A stretch of 64,000 nucleotides of DNA from JBBDIP01 sp050260675 (lineage in GTDB: Bacteria > Bacillota > Sulfobacillia > Fermentithermobacillales > Fermentithermobacillaceae), in contig JBLNCN010000005.1 of NCBI GenBank assembly GCA_050260675.1, positions 620,001 to 684,000 of the forward strand, written 5' to 3'. The notes under the pieces were generated by a model. It searched no databases. It saw nothing but the letters and a program-made list of their open reading frames with translations, and was not told where the DNA came from. The translations under genes and the position numbers were made by a program. Within the stretch, counting starts at the first letter, position 1; the number at the start of each line of letters is the position of its first letter. This document shows positions 17,417 through 25,459 of the stretch, piece after piece.

Positions 17417-18385
17417 CTACTTGACTTGTTCGATAGATGCCGGCCTGATCTCGCTAATCACCCACGCCCCGCCCACGCCCTTCTTGACCGGCTGGTCGAG
17501 GTATATGGCGTAGCCTTTGTCCCCCACCTTCGCGGTGACTAGGGCCCTCCCATCGCTCGCCGAGGGCGCGAGCTTGTAGTCCAGGTCCGGATGCAGTCCC
17601 CGGGACGCCGCCTCGAACTTCGCTACCTCTAGGGGATCTTTGCGCCACTCGTCCTGGCCTGCATCGACCCGCTTCTGAAGCTCCGCCGCCCGCTCCCGAC
17701 TGGTGAAGAACGGCTCTTCGATGCGGAGGGCGGGTCCCATAGGCTGCGAGGTATCCGCGTGCCCGGCTAAAGTCTCAATGGTCTTGCCTTCAACCAGTAT
17801 CTTCACCTTCTGGATAGCCGAGGACGAGGTCAAGGGATCCATCAGCGTGAGCGAGTTGACCAGTGAGAGGATGCTCATGGATTCCCCCGCGGATCCGCCC
17901 CAGTGCTTGGTCTGGATCTCCTTGCTGAAGTTGACGTACGCGATGCCGTTGGCGACCTCAAGCGACAGCAGCTTTGCCTCGGGCGGGAGCGTCTTGCGCA
18001 GCAGTGGATCTTGAGGCCCCTTCAGCAGTTCCTTTACTATCAGAGCCGCCGTGCTCTCACGCTGGGCGGGATCGCCCGGGACTTCGACCCGGCGCCGCTC
18101 AGGAAGGACCTCCATGGCCTGGTCATCGCCGAAGTATAGGACCAGGTCCACGTAGCTGGTACTGGGGACAGGGTCCACCGCCACCGGCGGCTCCTGTCCA
18201 GTCGCCTTGGGCGCGCACCCCGAGAGCAGCATAACCGAGGCAATGAACGCTGTGCACAGCAGCGCCACGAACGCCCTGGATGCCAGACGGGCCGGGACCG
18301 TAAAGCGCGCCGCGGTCATGACGCGCGCCGGGGCCGCCGCTCCTTTGCCTGCACTTCTCATGGTAGAGCTTATGGTTGAGCGCAA
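17417..18385 (-). CDS. GerMN-domain lipoprotein
   Basis: 322 residues from TTG at 18385, eight bases after GGAGG. A long basic leader and hydrophobic segment end in a lipobox (LLSGC), so it is an extracytoplasmic lipoprotein. Residues about 75-200 form a GerMN domain (TAALIVKELLKGPQDPLL, ANGIAYVNFSKEI), as in the spore germination/sporulation protein GerM of Bacillota. The C-terminal part (ALRIEEPFFTSRERAAEL to AWVISEIRPA) is not recognised. It lies just beyond the sensor-kinase gene on the same strand and may be part of that response, possibly in the envelope. Confidence 0.82.
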   Translation of the reverse strand: MRSTISSTMRSAGKGAAAPARVMTAARFTVPARLASRAFVALLCTAFIASVMLLSGCAPKATGQEPPVAVDPVPSTSYVDLVLYFGDDQAMEVLPERRRVEVPGDPAQRESTAALIVKELLKGPQDPLLRKTLPPEAKLLSLEVANGIAYVNFSKEIQTKHWGGSAGESMSILSLVNSLTLMDPLTSSSAIQKVKILVEGKTIETLAGHADTSQPMGPALRIEEPFFTSRERAAELQKRVDAGQDEWRKDPLEVAKFEAASRGLHPDLDYKLAPSASDGRALVTAKVGDKGYAIYLDQPVKKGVGGAWVISEIRPASIEQVK

Positions 18386-18436
18386 CTACGATTCCTCCAA
18401 TCCGAAACCTTCTGCGCCCATTGTGCCTCGACTGTG

Positions 18437-20113
18437 TTACAGCATTGTGTCGGCGTGTTGCAGTCTTGTAACATCCGCCCACACGACCGTGAACGTGGAG
18501 CCTTTGCTCTCCACGCTCTCCACTGTTACGCGGCCGCCCGACCTCTCGCACGCTTCCTTCACGATGGCCAGCCCCAGGCCCGCGCCTCCCGTGGACTTCC
18601 GCCTGGACCGGTCGACCCTGTAGAAACGCTCGAAGATGCGATCCAATTCATGAGCGGGGATGCCCGGACCGGTGTCCGAGACCCTGAGGACGAAGTCCCG
18701 CCCATTGTCGGGCAAGATGCCTGCCTCTACCTCGACTGATCCGCCAGGTCCCGTGAACTTCAGCGCGTTATCCAGGAGGTTGGCTGCTACCAAGCGCAGG
18801 ATGGCAGGGCTGATACTGATGAGGAAGCCGGCGGAATTGGTGGCGGGCTGGTCAGCAGCGCGCTCGTCGAGAGAGCATCCGTCGAAAGCGCGCTCATCGG
18901 CTGCAAGTTGTACGCCCGCGCGTTCGCCGAAGGCGCATTCCTTGGAGGCAGGCCGGTCACCGGGGCGTTCGCGCTCGCATCCATTTGCGCTGGAACGGCG
19001 CGGATGCAGTCTCCCACCCCTGAACTCCAGCCTGACGGACCTGTCCTCCGCATCCTTCCTCCTGCTCTCCACAACTTGGCGGACGACCTCAACCCCGTCA
19101 ACCGTCTGCCGCTCTACCTGGCTCTCGGACTTGGTCCGCAGGAGGTCCAGGATCTCCTCGCTGGTATGGATGATCCTTGCCAGTTCGCCGCGCATGTCGC
19201 GGAAGAACCCCGGCAGCTCGTCAGGCTGGGGTTTTTGTATTTCCATGGATTCCACCGTGGCCTGCATTGCCGCCAGAGGGGACCGCAATTCATGGGCTGC
19301 CGCAAGCAGGAACTCCTCGTGTGCGGACATAGTCTTCTCAATGCCGGATGCCATGTAGTTGAAGGATTCGGCCAGTTCCCGCGTCTCCTTGGGTCCCCTC
19401 GGAGTAACGCGGATGTCGAGCCGGCCAGACGCCATCCTCCTCGCGACGCCGGATAGCTCAAGCATAGGACCCAGTATGACCGAGGACAGCCCCCAAGCAA
19501 CCGTCAATGTCAGAACGGATGCCGCTCCTCCGCCCACGAGGACAGCCCGCATAATGGACTGGTGCTGCGCAAAGATGTCGGAGAGGTCCTGTGTGATGAA
19601 CACGGCGCCAGGGCCGTCCGTCGTGCCAGGGCCGTCCGTCGTGCTCAGGCCACCTGTGCCAGCCTCGCCAGCCGTTCCGCCGACAGCACCCGTCCCCCAC
19701 GCTGCCGGCACGGCCACATATGCTGTGAACAGGCCATCCGGCAGGTAGTACGTATTCGCGGACTGCCTTCCGCCCAGCGCGTCCGCCACCTCTGCAACCG
19801 CGCTCAGATCCCTGGCTCGGTACTGGTCGTCCATCGCCGAGTCGTCCAGCACGCGCCCGGATTCATCGAGCAGTAACACCCTGCCCCTGAACGGTATCCC
19901 GCCTATCCCTTGCATCGCTCCCCAGTGGGGCCCGCCGTTCGCCTCAACCGCAGATACCAGGAGATGTGCTTGGGCATAGAGGTAGGAGAGCCGGGAGCCC
20001 ACGGCCGATGTCTGCAGGTACTGAGACAGGAAGGTCATCAGCACGGCAAGCGCCACCCAGATGATGACCAGGTACGTGAGCGCCAAGACAGACCTCGATG
20101 AAATCCTACTCAC
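18437..20113 (-). CDS. Membrane sensor histidine kinase
   Basis: 558 residues from GTG at 20113, overlapping the response-regulator stop by eight bases. TM1 about 9-30, extracytoplasmic sensor about 35-185, TM2 about 188-213, HAMP about 214-265, HisKA with H274 (AAAHELRSPL), N box LLDNALKF, G1 VSDTGPGIPA, G2 GAGLGLAIVKE. An in-frame 18-bp duplication sits in the sensor (TTDGPG twice). A block of about 60 residues rich in Arg/Ala/Glu (about 366-428) is inserted just before the ATP-binding domain; its DNA contains GCGCGCTC-like repeats. The catalytic motifs are complete. The signal is unknown. Confidence 0.93.
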   Translation of the reverse strand: MSRISSRSVLALTYLVIIWVALAVLMTFLSQYLQTSAVGSRLSYLYAQAHLLVSAVEANGGPHWGAMQGIGGIPFRGRVLLLDESGRVLDDSAMDDQYRARDLSAVAEVADALGGRQSANTYYLPDGLFTAYVAVPAAWGTGAVGGTAGEAGTGGLSTTDGPGTTDGPGAVFITQDLSDIFAQHQSIMRAVLVGGGAASVLTLTVAWGLSSVILGPMLELSGVARRMASGRLDIRVTPRGPKETRELAESFNYMASGIEKTMSAHEEFLLAAAHELRSPLAAMQATVESMEIQKPQPDELPGFFRDMRGELARIIHTSEEILDLLRTKSESQVERQTVDGVEVVRQVVESRRKDAEDRSVRLEFRGGRLHPRRSSANGCERERPGDRPASKECAFGERAGVQLAADERAFDGCSLDERAADQPATNSAGFLISISPAILRLVAANLLDNALKFTGPGGSVEVEAGILPDNGRDFVLRVSDTGPGIPAHELDRIFERFYRVDRSRRKSTGGAGLGLAIVKEACERSGGRVTVESVESKGSTFTVVWADVTRLQHADTML

Positions 20114-20864
20114 AGTAGTAGCCGACCCCTCTTCGGGTCCGGATTACCTCCGGATGCTGGGGGTCATCCTCCACTTTCTCGCGGAGCCTCGACACCAGGA
20201 CGTCCACCGCCCTGGAGTCGCCCAGGTAATCGTATCCCCAGCAGGCCTCCAGCAGCTTCTCGCGGGTAAAGACCATACCCCGGTGCCTGAGCATGAGCGC
20301 TAGCACGTCGAACTCCCTGGCAGTGAGGCTGATCTCGTGGCCCGCCTTCCACAGGCGGCGACCCTGCAGGTCCAGGAGGAAGTCGCCGTGGCTGACCGTC
20401 GCCCCGCCTCGCCTGCTCGCCGGGCTACCTGCCGAGCCCCTTGCCGGGCTCCCTGACGTGCTTTCGGTGAATCTGCCCATCCTCCTCGATACCGCCTTCA
20501 CCCTCGCCGCGAGTTCCCGCACGTTGAAGGGCTTTGACAGGTAATCGTCCGCGCCCATCTCGAGCCCCAGCACCTTGTCGATGTCCTCGGCGCGCGCAGT
20601 CAGCATGATGACCGGCAGGTCGGGGTATCGCGCCCTGATCTCCTGCAGCACCGTGAAGCCGTCCTTCCCGGGCAGCATGACGTCGAGGATGACCATGTCG
20701 GGATTTTCGGCCGCAATCGTGTCCAGCGCCAGGCCGCCGTCCACGCAAGTGGCAATCCCGTAGCCCAGCGCCGTGAGGCTGCGCTTCAGTGCCTTGAGTA
20801 GCACCTCATCGTCATCCACCAAGAGCAGTTTCATAGCAGGGCTGGGGGTCGTGTTCGTGTTCAT
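20106..20864 (-). CDS. OmpR-family response regulator
   Basis: 252 residues. The receiver domain has acidic residues LVDDDE, phospho-acceptor D61 (VILDVMLPG), T89 (VIMLTA) and K111 (LSKPF). The C-terminal winged helix is intact (ISLTAREFDVLALML to RTRRGVGYY). The linker holds a small Ser/Pro/Gly repeat (SGSPARGSAGSPA). It acts with the overlapping histidine kinase. The start is uncertain: ATG at 20864 has no Shine-Dalgarno but follows a TGGTAGAAT promoter-like box closely; ATG at 20834 also begins directly before the receiver domain. Confidence 0.93.
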   Translation of the reverse strand: MNTNTTPSPAMKLLLVDDDEVLLKALKRSLTALGYGIATCVDGGLALDTIAAENPDMVILDVMLPGKDGFTVLQEIRARYPDLPVIMLTARAEDIDKVLGLEMGADDYLSKPFNVRELAARVKAVSRRMGRFTESTSGSPARGSAGSPASRRGGATVSHGDFLLDLQGRRLWKAGHEISLTAREFDVLALMLRHRGMVFTREKLLEACWGYDYLGDSRAVDVLVSRLREKVEDDPQHPEVIRTRRGVGYYCE

Positions 20865-20879
20865 GTGAACATTCTACCA
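20858..20879 (-). promoter_or_regulatory. Candidate leaderless promoter and palindrome of the two-component operon
   Basis: On the minus strand TGGTAGAAT, an extended -10 box, ends about six bases before the ATG at 20864, which would give an almost leaderless transcript. TGTTCATGTGAACA at 20858-20871 is a perfect 14-base palindrome overlapping the start codon and could be an operator for autoregulation. I do not see a clear -35 box. Confidence 0.4.
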
Positions 20880-20986
20880 TTCAGTCACGCCGTCACGCCC
20901 GCAGGGCCGGTTCTCGCCTAGCTCAATGGAGAGCGCCGAACCCGCAGAGCCAGCTTCGCCTCGCGCAGTGGAGGCAAAGATCAAAA

Positions 20987-21018
20987 GGTAAGGCGGGGAG
21001 TCCCCTCCCCGCCTTCAT
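20987..21018. repeat. GC-rich hairpin repeat, copy 3
   Basis: Stem AAGGCGGGGAG (20990-21000), loop TCCC, stem CTCCCCGCCTT (21005-21015), flanked by GGT and CAT as in copies 1 and 2. It lies between the amidohydrolase stop and the regulator promoter. It may end the amidohydrolase transcript. Confidence 0.7.
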
Positions 21019-21135
21019 CGTTATGCTGATCTTGTCCTAGCGCCAAGAAGCGCGACCGCGCCTCTCAGTGAAGCCCTGCGCCAGCCGCTACGCCACAGCA
21101 GCCGCAGCGTTGCTGACGGCGCTGTACTGCCGTCC

Positions 21136-22293
21136 CTACTTCTTGAACACTACCTTCCCATCCACAACAACCATCCAGGCCTTGCCCGAGAGGTCCATCG
21201 GGTCGCCGTCGTACACCGAAAGGTCGGCGTCCTTGCCTGGTGTGAGGCTGCCTACGCGGTCAGCCACACCGAGGATCTCGGCGGGGGTCAGGGTCACGGC
21301 GCGAAGCGCGGCGTCCTTATCCATCCCAGCCTGAACGGCCATTCCGGCCATGAGCGGCAGGGTGCTGAGCGGCACTACCGGCGAGTCGGTCATGATAGCG
21401 ACCTTCACTCCGGCGCGGTGCAAGATGCCGGGGGTCTTGAAGGTCTTGTTGGTGAGCTCGAACTTGGTCTTGTGACCAAAGGACGGCCCAATAACCGCAG
21501 GCACGCCTTCCTTTGCCAGGTGACCGGCGATCAGATGTCCCTCGGTGCAGTGCTCAAGCGTAATCCCCACGCCGAACTCCTTGGCGATGCGGATGGCCGT
21601 GAATATGTCGTCCGCCCTGTGGGCGTGGGCCTTTAGCGGGATCTCTTTGCGGACGACCGGGAGCATGGCCTCCATCTTGGCATCGTAGGCGGGAAGTTTG
21701 GATGCGTCGTCGCCAGCGCGCTCGATCTGCTCCTTGTAGCGGACGGCCTTCGCCAGAGTCTCACGGAGCAGCGCGGCGGTACCCATCCTGGTAGACGGCG
21801 TCTTGCTCTTGGAATTGTAGACCCGCTTGGGATTCTCGCCGAAAGCGATCTTCATGGCGAGCGGGTTCTTCACTATCATGTCATCCACGCGGTCGCCGTG
21901 GGTCTTTATCACCATGAAGGTGCCGCCGACCACGTTGGCTGACCCTGGACCAGTCGCGCAGCAGGTCACGCCCGCTTCGAGGGCCTCCTTGACGGTCTCG
22001 TCCATGGGGTTGAACCCGTCAATGCCCCGCATGTGGGGGGTTATGGGATCGGTCATCTCGTTGCCGTCGTCACCCTCGAAGCCGATGGCGGACTCCCACA
22101 TCCCAAGGTGGCAGTGGGCGTCAACGAATCCGGGATAGACGCTGCGGCCGCCGGCGTCGACGACCTCGGCGCCCGCGGGAATCTGCACGTCTGCCCCGAC
22201 CTGGGTGATCTTTCCACCATCGATGAGGACGGTTCCCTTCTCGATAACGGGACCGTCGACCGGGTAGATCCTCGCGTTCTTGATTGCCAGCAC
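21136..22293 (-). CDS. Metal-dependent amidohydrolase, imidazolonepropionase-like
   Basis: 385 residues from GTG at 22293 after AGGAGGAG. Typical amidohydrolase layout: a small beta domain (IKNARIYPVDGPVIEKGTV), the metal motif VDAHCHLGMWE, then AHAHRADD, LEHCTEGH, an aspartate in MTDSPVVPL, and the C-terminal SLTPGKDADLSVYDGDP. It probably cleaves cyclic or linear amides; prolidase- or imidazolonase-like substrates are possible. No signal peptide, so cytoplasmic. It stands alone, with the hairpin repeat downstream. Confidence 0.87.
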   Translation of the reverse strand: MLAIKNARIYPVDGPVIEKGTVLIDGGKITQVGADVQIPAGAEVVDAGGRSVYPGFVDAHCHLGMWESAIGFEGDDGNEMTDPITPHMRGIDGFNPMDETVKEALEAGVTCCATGPGSANVVGGTFMVIKTHGDRVDDMIVKNPLAMKIAFGENPKRVYNSKSKTPSTRMGTAALLRETLAKAVRYKEQIERAGDDASKLPAYDAKMEAMLPVVRKEIPLKAHAHRADDIFTAIRIAKEFGVGITLEHCTEGHLIAGHLAKEGVPAVIGPSFGHKTKFELTNKTFKTPGILHRAGVKVAIMTDSPVVPLSTLPLMAGMAVQAGMDKDAALRAVTLTPAEILGVADRVGSLTPGKDADLSVYDGDPMDLSGKAWMVVVDGKVVFKK

Positions 22294-22437
22294 CAGAAAC
22301 TCCTCCTGTTACATGGACTGTAAGTTCGGATCGATTAATAAGCGGGCGGTTGCCCACCTATAGGCCATTCGTCCCGAACGCCGTGGATCCTCTTTGCGGT
22401 CACCCATCCGCCGCTTCAATGACATGCTCAGGGTACC

Positions 22438-22650
22438 TTAACGATATGACTTGATCGCTGAGTATACGTCCGGCACGAGCTGCGCCAACCCGATCTTCCC
22501 GGAGATATCCCAGAAAGGCGCCGCCGCCAGAAAACCCACAATCTTCCCGTTCTGCACGAGGGGAGTGCCGCTCAGGCCCCTACCCATCCGTTGGCCGGTC
22601 CTTGGTATCTTAACCACCAGGAACTGGCCTTCCTTTCTCGCCTGCTCCCT
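22438..22650 (-). pseudogene. C-terminal remnant of a trypsin-like serine protease
   Basis: Directly after the stop of the CapA-like gene, and in the same frame, 70 further codons are open to a TAA. They read like the end of a chymotrypsin-fold protease: GRGLSGTPLVQNGKIVGFL carries a G-x-S-G-x-P active-serine loop, followed by IGLAQLVPDVYSAIKSY. No matching N-terminal part (His, Asp) lies nearby. A GTG about 12 codons in has AAGGAAGG upstream, so a small peptide could be made, but a gene remnant is the simplest reading. The rest of 22294-22437 shows nothing clear. Confidence 0.5.
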
Positions 22651-24009
22651 CTACTCCCACTTCGCCTTCCCCACCACGTGCCCGGCGGGCGTCTCTTCAA
22701 CCTGGATACGCAGGTTGAACAGCTCCGACAGCGCCTGCAGTTGGCGGAGGATATCCGTGCCCGTCTGGACGTCCGACAATCTCGGCTCCCCCAACACAGA
22801 CCTATGCCGCGCGCGGAAGTTCAGGTCAATGGGATGCAACTCCATCGACGTCAGCTTCCAGTCCTCGTACCTGCACACGGGGATGACCGACTGCCAGAAC
22901 CGCTCATCAGCGGCGAATCCCTTGGGGTTGCCTTTGGCGTCCTTGTTGTTGACGTCCTGGACGTCTGCGGGCGTGGCGGTCTCCGGCAGCCCGAGACGCT
23001 GATAGATTTCCGCAGGATAGCGGCGGATTCCCGAGCTCACGTAGTAGAAATCCCCCAGCGAGTAGAAGATGGGCTTGCCCCGGTAGACCTCAATGGCCCG
23101 CAGCATGTGGGGCCCGTGGCCGACTACTACATCGGCGCCTGCCTCGATGAACTTATGGGCGACGTCCACCAAGAAGTCCGGCAGGTCAGGGGTGTTCCCG
23201 CGGCGGTTCCGGCCCTGGTGCGCGTGGAGGCTCATCACCACGAACTCGGCCTGCCGCTTCGCGTCATTGATCCAACGGCAGATCTCCTCGAGGTCCCGCT
23301 GGTTGACGCGCTCCTTGACCCCAAGTTGCGAGGAATCCGTCCCCCTGATAACGCGGAGGCCCAGGAAGTCCGTCAGGTTCTCGGGGATAGGCGTCCCCGC
23401 ACGTTCGGCGGCGGCGCGCCGCTCCCGCATGATGCCGGCGGTCCCCAGCGCCTCGTCGATTTCGCCCAGCATATCCCAGTGTTTGTCATCGAGGACATAC
23501 TCGTAGTCCACCCGGAGCGGACTTATGCCCGGACGGCCCGGCATGTCGGTGCGGGACGGCCCCGCCGGCGCTCCCACCACGAAACTGGATGTGGCCCCGA
23601 GCAGCGCCACCCGCCCGTCGTCAACGTCGAAGTAGGCGGGCGAACGTGCCTCGCCAAGGTTGTTGCCGCCACCGGCGAAGACCATCCCGCGCTCACGCAG
23701 GGCATCCATTGTATCCTGGAGGCCAAGGAAGGTGTAGTCGGCGGCGTGATTGGTCGCCACGTTGTAGAGGTCGAAGCCCATCCATTTCAGCTCATCCAGG
23801 ATGAACTCCTCGGCGCCGAAGTTCGATCCCCCGCTCTCCAGCGACGGGACCAGCGGCGGCCTCGGCGTCACGACCTCCAAGTTAACGAAGGCGGCGTCCG
23901 CCGCCCGGATTATGTCAACCATCTCAAGGAAAGCCGACTCGGTGCGCTGCGAGCAGCGCTTAGTCAGGATGGCGTCGCCTGCTGCAGCAAAAGTGAACTT
24001 GTGCATCAT
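22651..24009 (-). CDS. CapA-family (poly-gamma-glutamate synthesis-like) metallophosphatase-fold protein
   Basis: About 452 residues from ATG at 24009 or 24006, behind AAGGAGG. The family signature is clear: FAAAGDAILT at the start, FVNLEVVTP, NVATNHAADYTFLGL, VVMSLHAHQGRN and VVGHGPHMLRAIEVYRGKPIFYSLGDF. CapA-like proteins have a calcineurin-type fold; PgsA/CapA members act in capsule polymer export, but many in Bacillota are soluble. No signal peptide is visible, so a cytoplasmic hydrolase is more likely than capsule synthesis. No pgsB or pgsC lies nearby. Confidence 0.83.
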   Translation of the reverse strand: MMHKFTFAAAGDAILTKRCSQRTESAFLEMVDIIRAADAAFVNLEVVTPRPPLVPSLESGGSNFGAEEFILDELKWMGFDLYNVATNHAADYTFLGLQDTMDALRERGMVFAGGGNNLGEARSPAYFDVDDGRVALLGATSSFVVGAPAGPSRTDMPGRPGISPLRVDYEYVLDDKHWDMLGEIDEALGTAGIMRERRAAAERAGTPIPENLTDFLGLRVIRGTDSSQLGVKERVNQRDLEEICRWINDAKRQAEFVVMSLHAHQGRNRRGNTPDLPDFLVDVAHKFIEAGADVVVGHGPHMLRAIEVYRGKPIFYSLGDFYYVSSGIRRYPAEIYQRLGLPETATPADVQDVNNKDAKGNPKGFAADERFWQSVIPVCRYEDWKLTSMELHPIDLNFRARHRSVLGEPRLSDVQTGTDILRQLQALSELFNLRIQVEETPAGHVVGKAKWE

Positions 24010-24248
24010 GAAACCTCCTTGGGCTAGTGCGTCCTCCTTGGCGTGGTGCATTTCCTTGGGCCTAGCCCTCTGTCTTTCTCTTCTCCCCTCCATCACCTTC
24101 CTCTTCGCCTGAGTCTTCCCCTGCTGGTTGCAGCTTCTTGCTGCTTCTCAACACCCCTACCACTGTGACGTGTACCAATTAGGCCGTGATAACTCGATGA
24201 CTCTCCTACGTCGGCGCCTCCCCGACGCCTCCGCTGCCGCGAGTGCTT

Positions 24249-25034
24249 TCAAGGTCCCTGAGGACCTGCTAGTTCGTGGCCGATCTCCTCCAACATCACG
24301 ATGTAGGGGCCCTTTGGGTCAAACGGACGCCGCGGGATGTCCGGCGGGATCGCTGCTTGCATGCGTTCCACAGTCAGGTCGAGGTACGTAACCGTGGAGA
24401 GGCGAACGCCGTTCTGCTTGCTTAGATAGGCTTTCCTGAGGTCGCGTCTGTACTGATCGATGAAGGTCTTGTCGCTGGGATACCGGCTGGTTGGGCCAAA
24501 ATGCTGGTCTCCCTGGTGCTCAAGGGCCCAAGCATAGTCAGGAGCGTGGACGTCGTACTCCATCCTCTGCCCGGTGTCTTTGTTCTCTAGGAAGGCTGGC
24601 CGGGAGTTGTAGACCAAGTGAACATAGGGCGCAACGATCCAGTCCACGAAGCGTTTCGATGCCTCCTCGCCCAGATACGGGGCCACTCGCATGAGCCGCC
24701 TGGTTTCGTCGGCGAGATATTGCTCGACGTCGGCAGGCACTATAGCCTCGGGCCTGTGGCAGCGACCAACCGGGACCTTCCGAAGCCATCCCAGCCGCTC
24801 CAGGTTCTTGCAGTGAGGCTCTATCGACCCTTTGTGCAGCCCAACCGCCTCAGCCAGCGCTGTAATGGACGGCGGCTGCTGCAGCATTGCCACAGTATAG
24901 ACGGCTTTTTCAATCGGGGATAGTTCCTTGGCAGCTGCGAGCCGGGTGAGTATTCGCAAGACTACTCTCAGCGACATCATCCTCCACGTGACATCATCCT
25001 TCACCACCTGCCACCGCGGATGCGCCCCTGGCAA
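24249..25034 (-). CDS. Winged-helix plus PD-(D/E)XK-type nuclease-like protein (paralogue B)
   Basis: Up to 261 residues. The start is uncertain: the TTG at 25034 has no ribosome site, and in-frame GTG and ATG codons occur down to 24977. The winged helix is at about 38-90 (LSPIEKAVYTVAM, ITALAEAVGLHKGSIE, NLERLGWLRKV). The nuclease-like core has MEYD (E159, D161), ALEHQGDQHFG (E172, H178) and a helix QYRRDLRKAYL before a strand (GVRLSTVTYLDL). Length, domain order and core motifs match the protein at 4095-4892, including NARP/NSRP before the core. The upstream spacer holds two repeat arrays. Likely a DNA-binding endonuclease; target unknown. Confidence 0.65.
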   Translation of the reverse strand: MPGAHPRWQVVKDDVTWRMMSLRVVLRILTRLAAAKELSPIEKAVYTVAMLQQPPSITALAEAVGLHKGSIEPHCKNLERLGWLRKVPVGRCHRPEAIVPADVEQYLADETRRLMRVAPYLGEEASKRFVDWIVAPYVHLVYNSRPAFLENKDTGQRMEYDVHAPDYAWALEHQGDQHFGPTSRYPSDKTFIDQYRRDLRKAYLSKQNGVRLSTVTYLDLTVERMQAAIPPDIPRRPFDPKGPYIVMLEEIGHELAGPQGP

Positions 25035-25112
25035 AGTTTACCAGAACCCGCTACGGGGTGTCACGCCGAAACACGGGTCTTCGATGCGGAGTTGGGATCG
25101 GCCGTCTTCTCG

Positions 25113-25215
25113 ATGCCCGGGATTCCGATTGGTAGCTTTCCCCACCAAGTGGAGTCGGATTGTAAGTTCTCCCCATCAGATGGACCTGGATTGGTAGCTC
25201 TCCCCATCACGACGA
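25113..25215. repeat. 31-bp-period array upstream of nuclease paralogue B (B1)
   Basis: CCCCACCA/CCCCATCA words begin at 25140, 25171 and 25202, exactly 31 bases apart, each preceded by GATTGGTAGCTCT-like sequence. The period equals that of the array beside paralogue A, and the word CCCCATCACGA resembles its CCTCATCACGA. The 25035-25459 spacer has no gene. Confidence 0.75.
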
Positions 25216-25339
25216 ACCGGGGGAGGGACCGGGGAACCTAGCCGACATACAGAACGGTCACCCAATGACCAACAGGACTCCGCCCCCGCCCCGCCGAAGG
25301 TGAGACAAAGCAGTCGACCCACCTCTTCTCCGCCAAGGA

Positions 25340-25440
25340 GTCATATGTATCTGTGACGGGAGTTCCTATGTACCTAATGAACCTGTGACGGGAGTCCCTA
25401 TGTATCTGTTGGGTCTGTGACGGGAGTTCCTACTCGATTC
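25340..25440. repeat. 32-bp-period array before the CoA-transferase operon (B2)
   Basis: CTGTGACGGGAGTTCCTAT-like units begin at 25351, 25383 and 25415, spaced exactly 32 bases. About 19 bases are conserved, while the remaining 12-13 differ between units. The last unit runs into the ribosome site of the next gene, so the array lies in its promoter or leader region. Confidence 0.8.
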
Positions 25441-25459
25441 CGAAGGAGGTGCCCTGCTA

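Noticed and set aside
22591..24027. 478-codon open frame on the plus strand
   Set aside because: It is the antisense shadow of the CapA-like gene, Arg/His/Val-rich and without domain similarity or a ribosome site.
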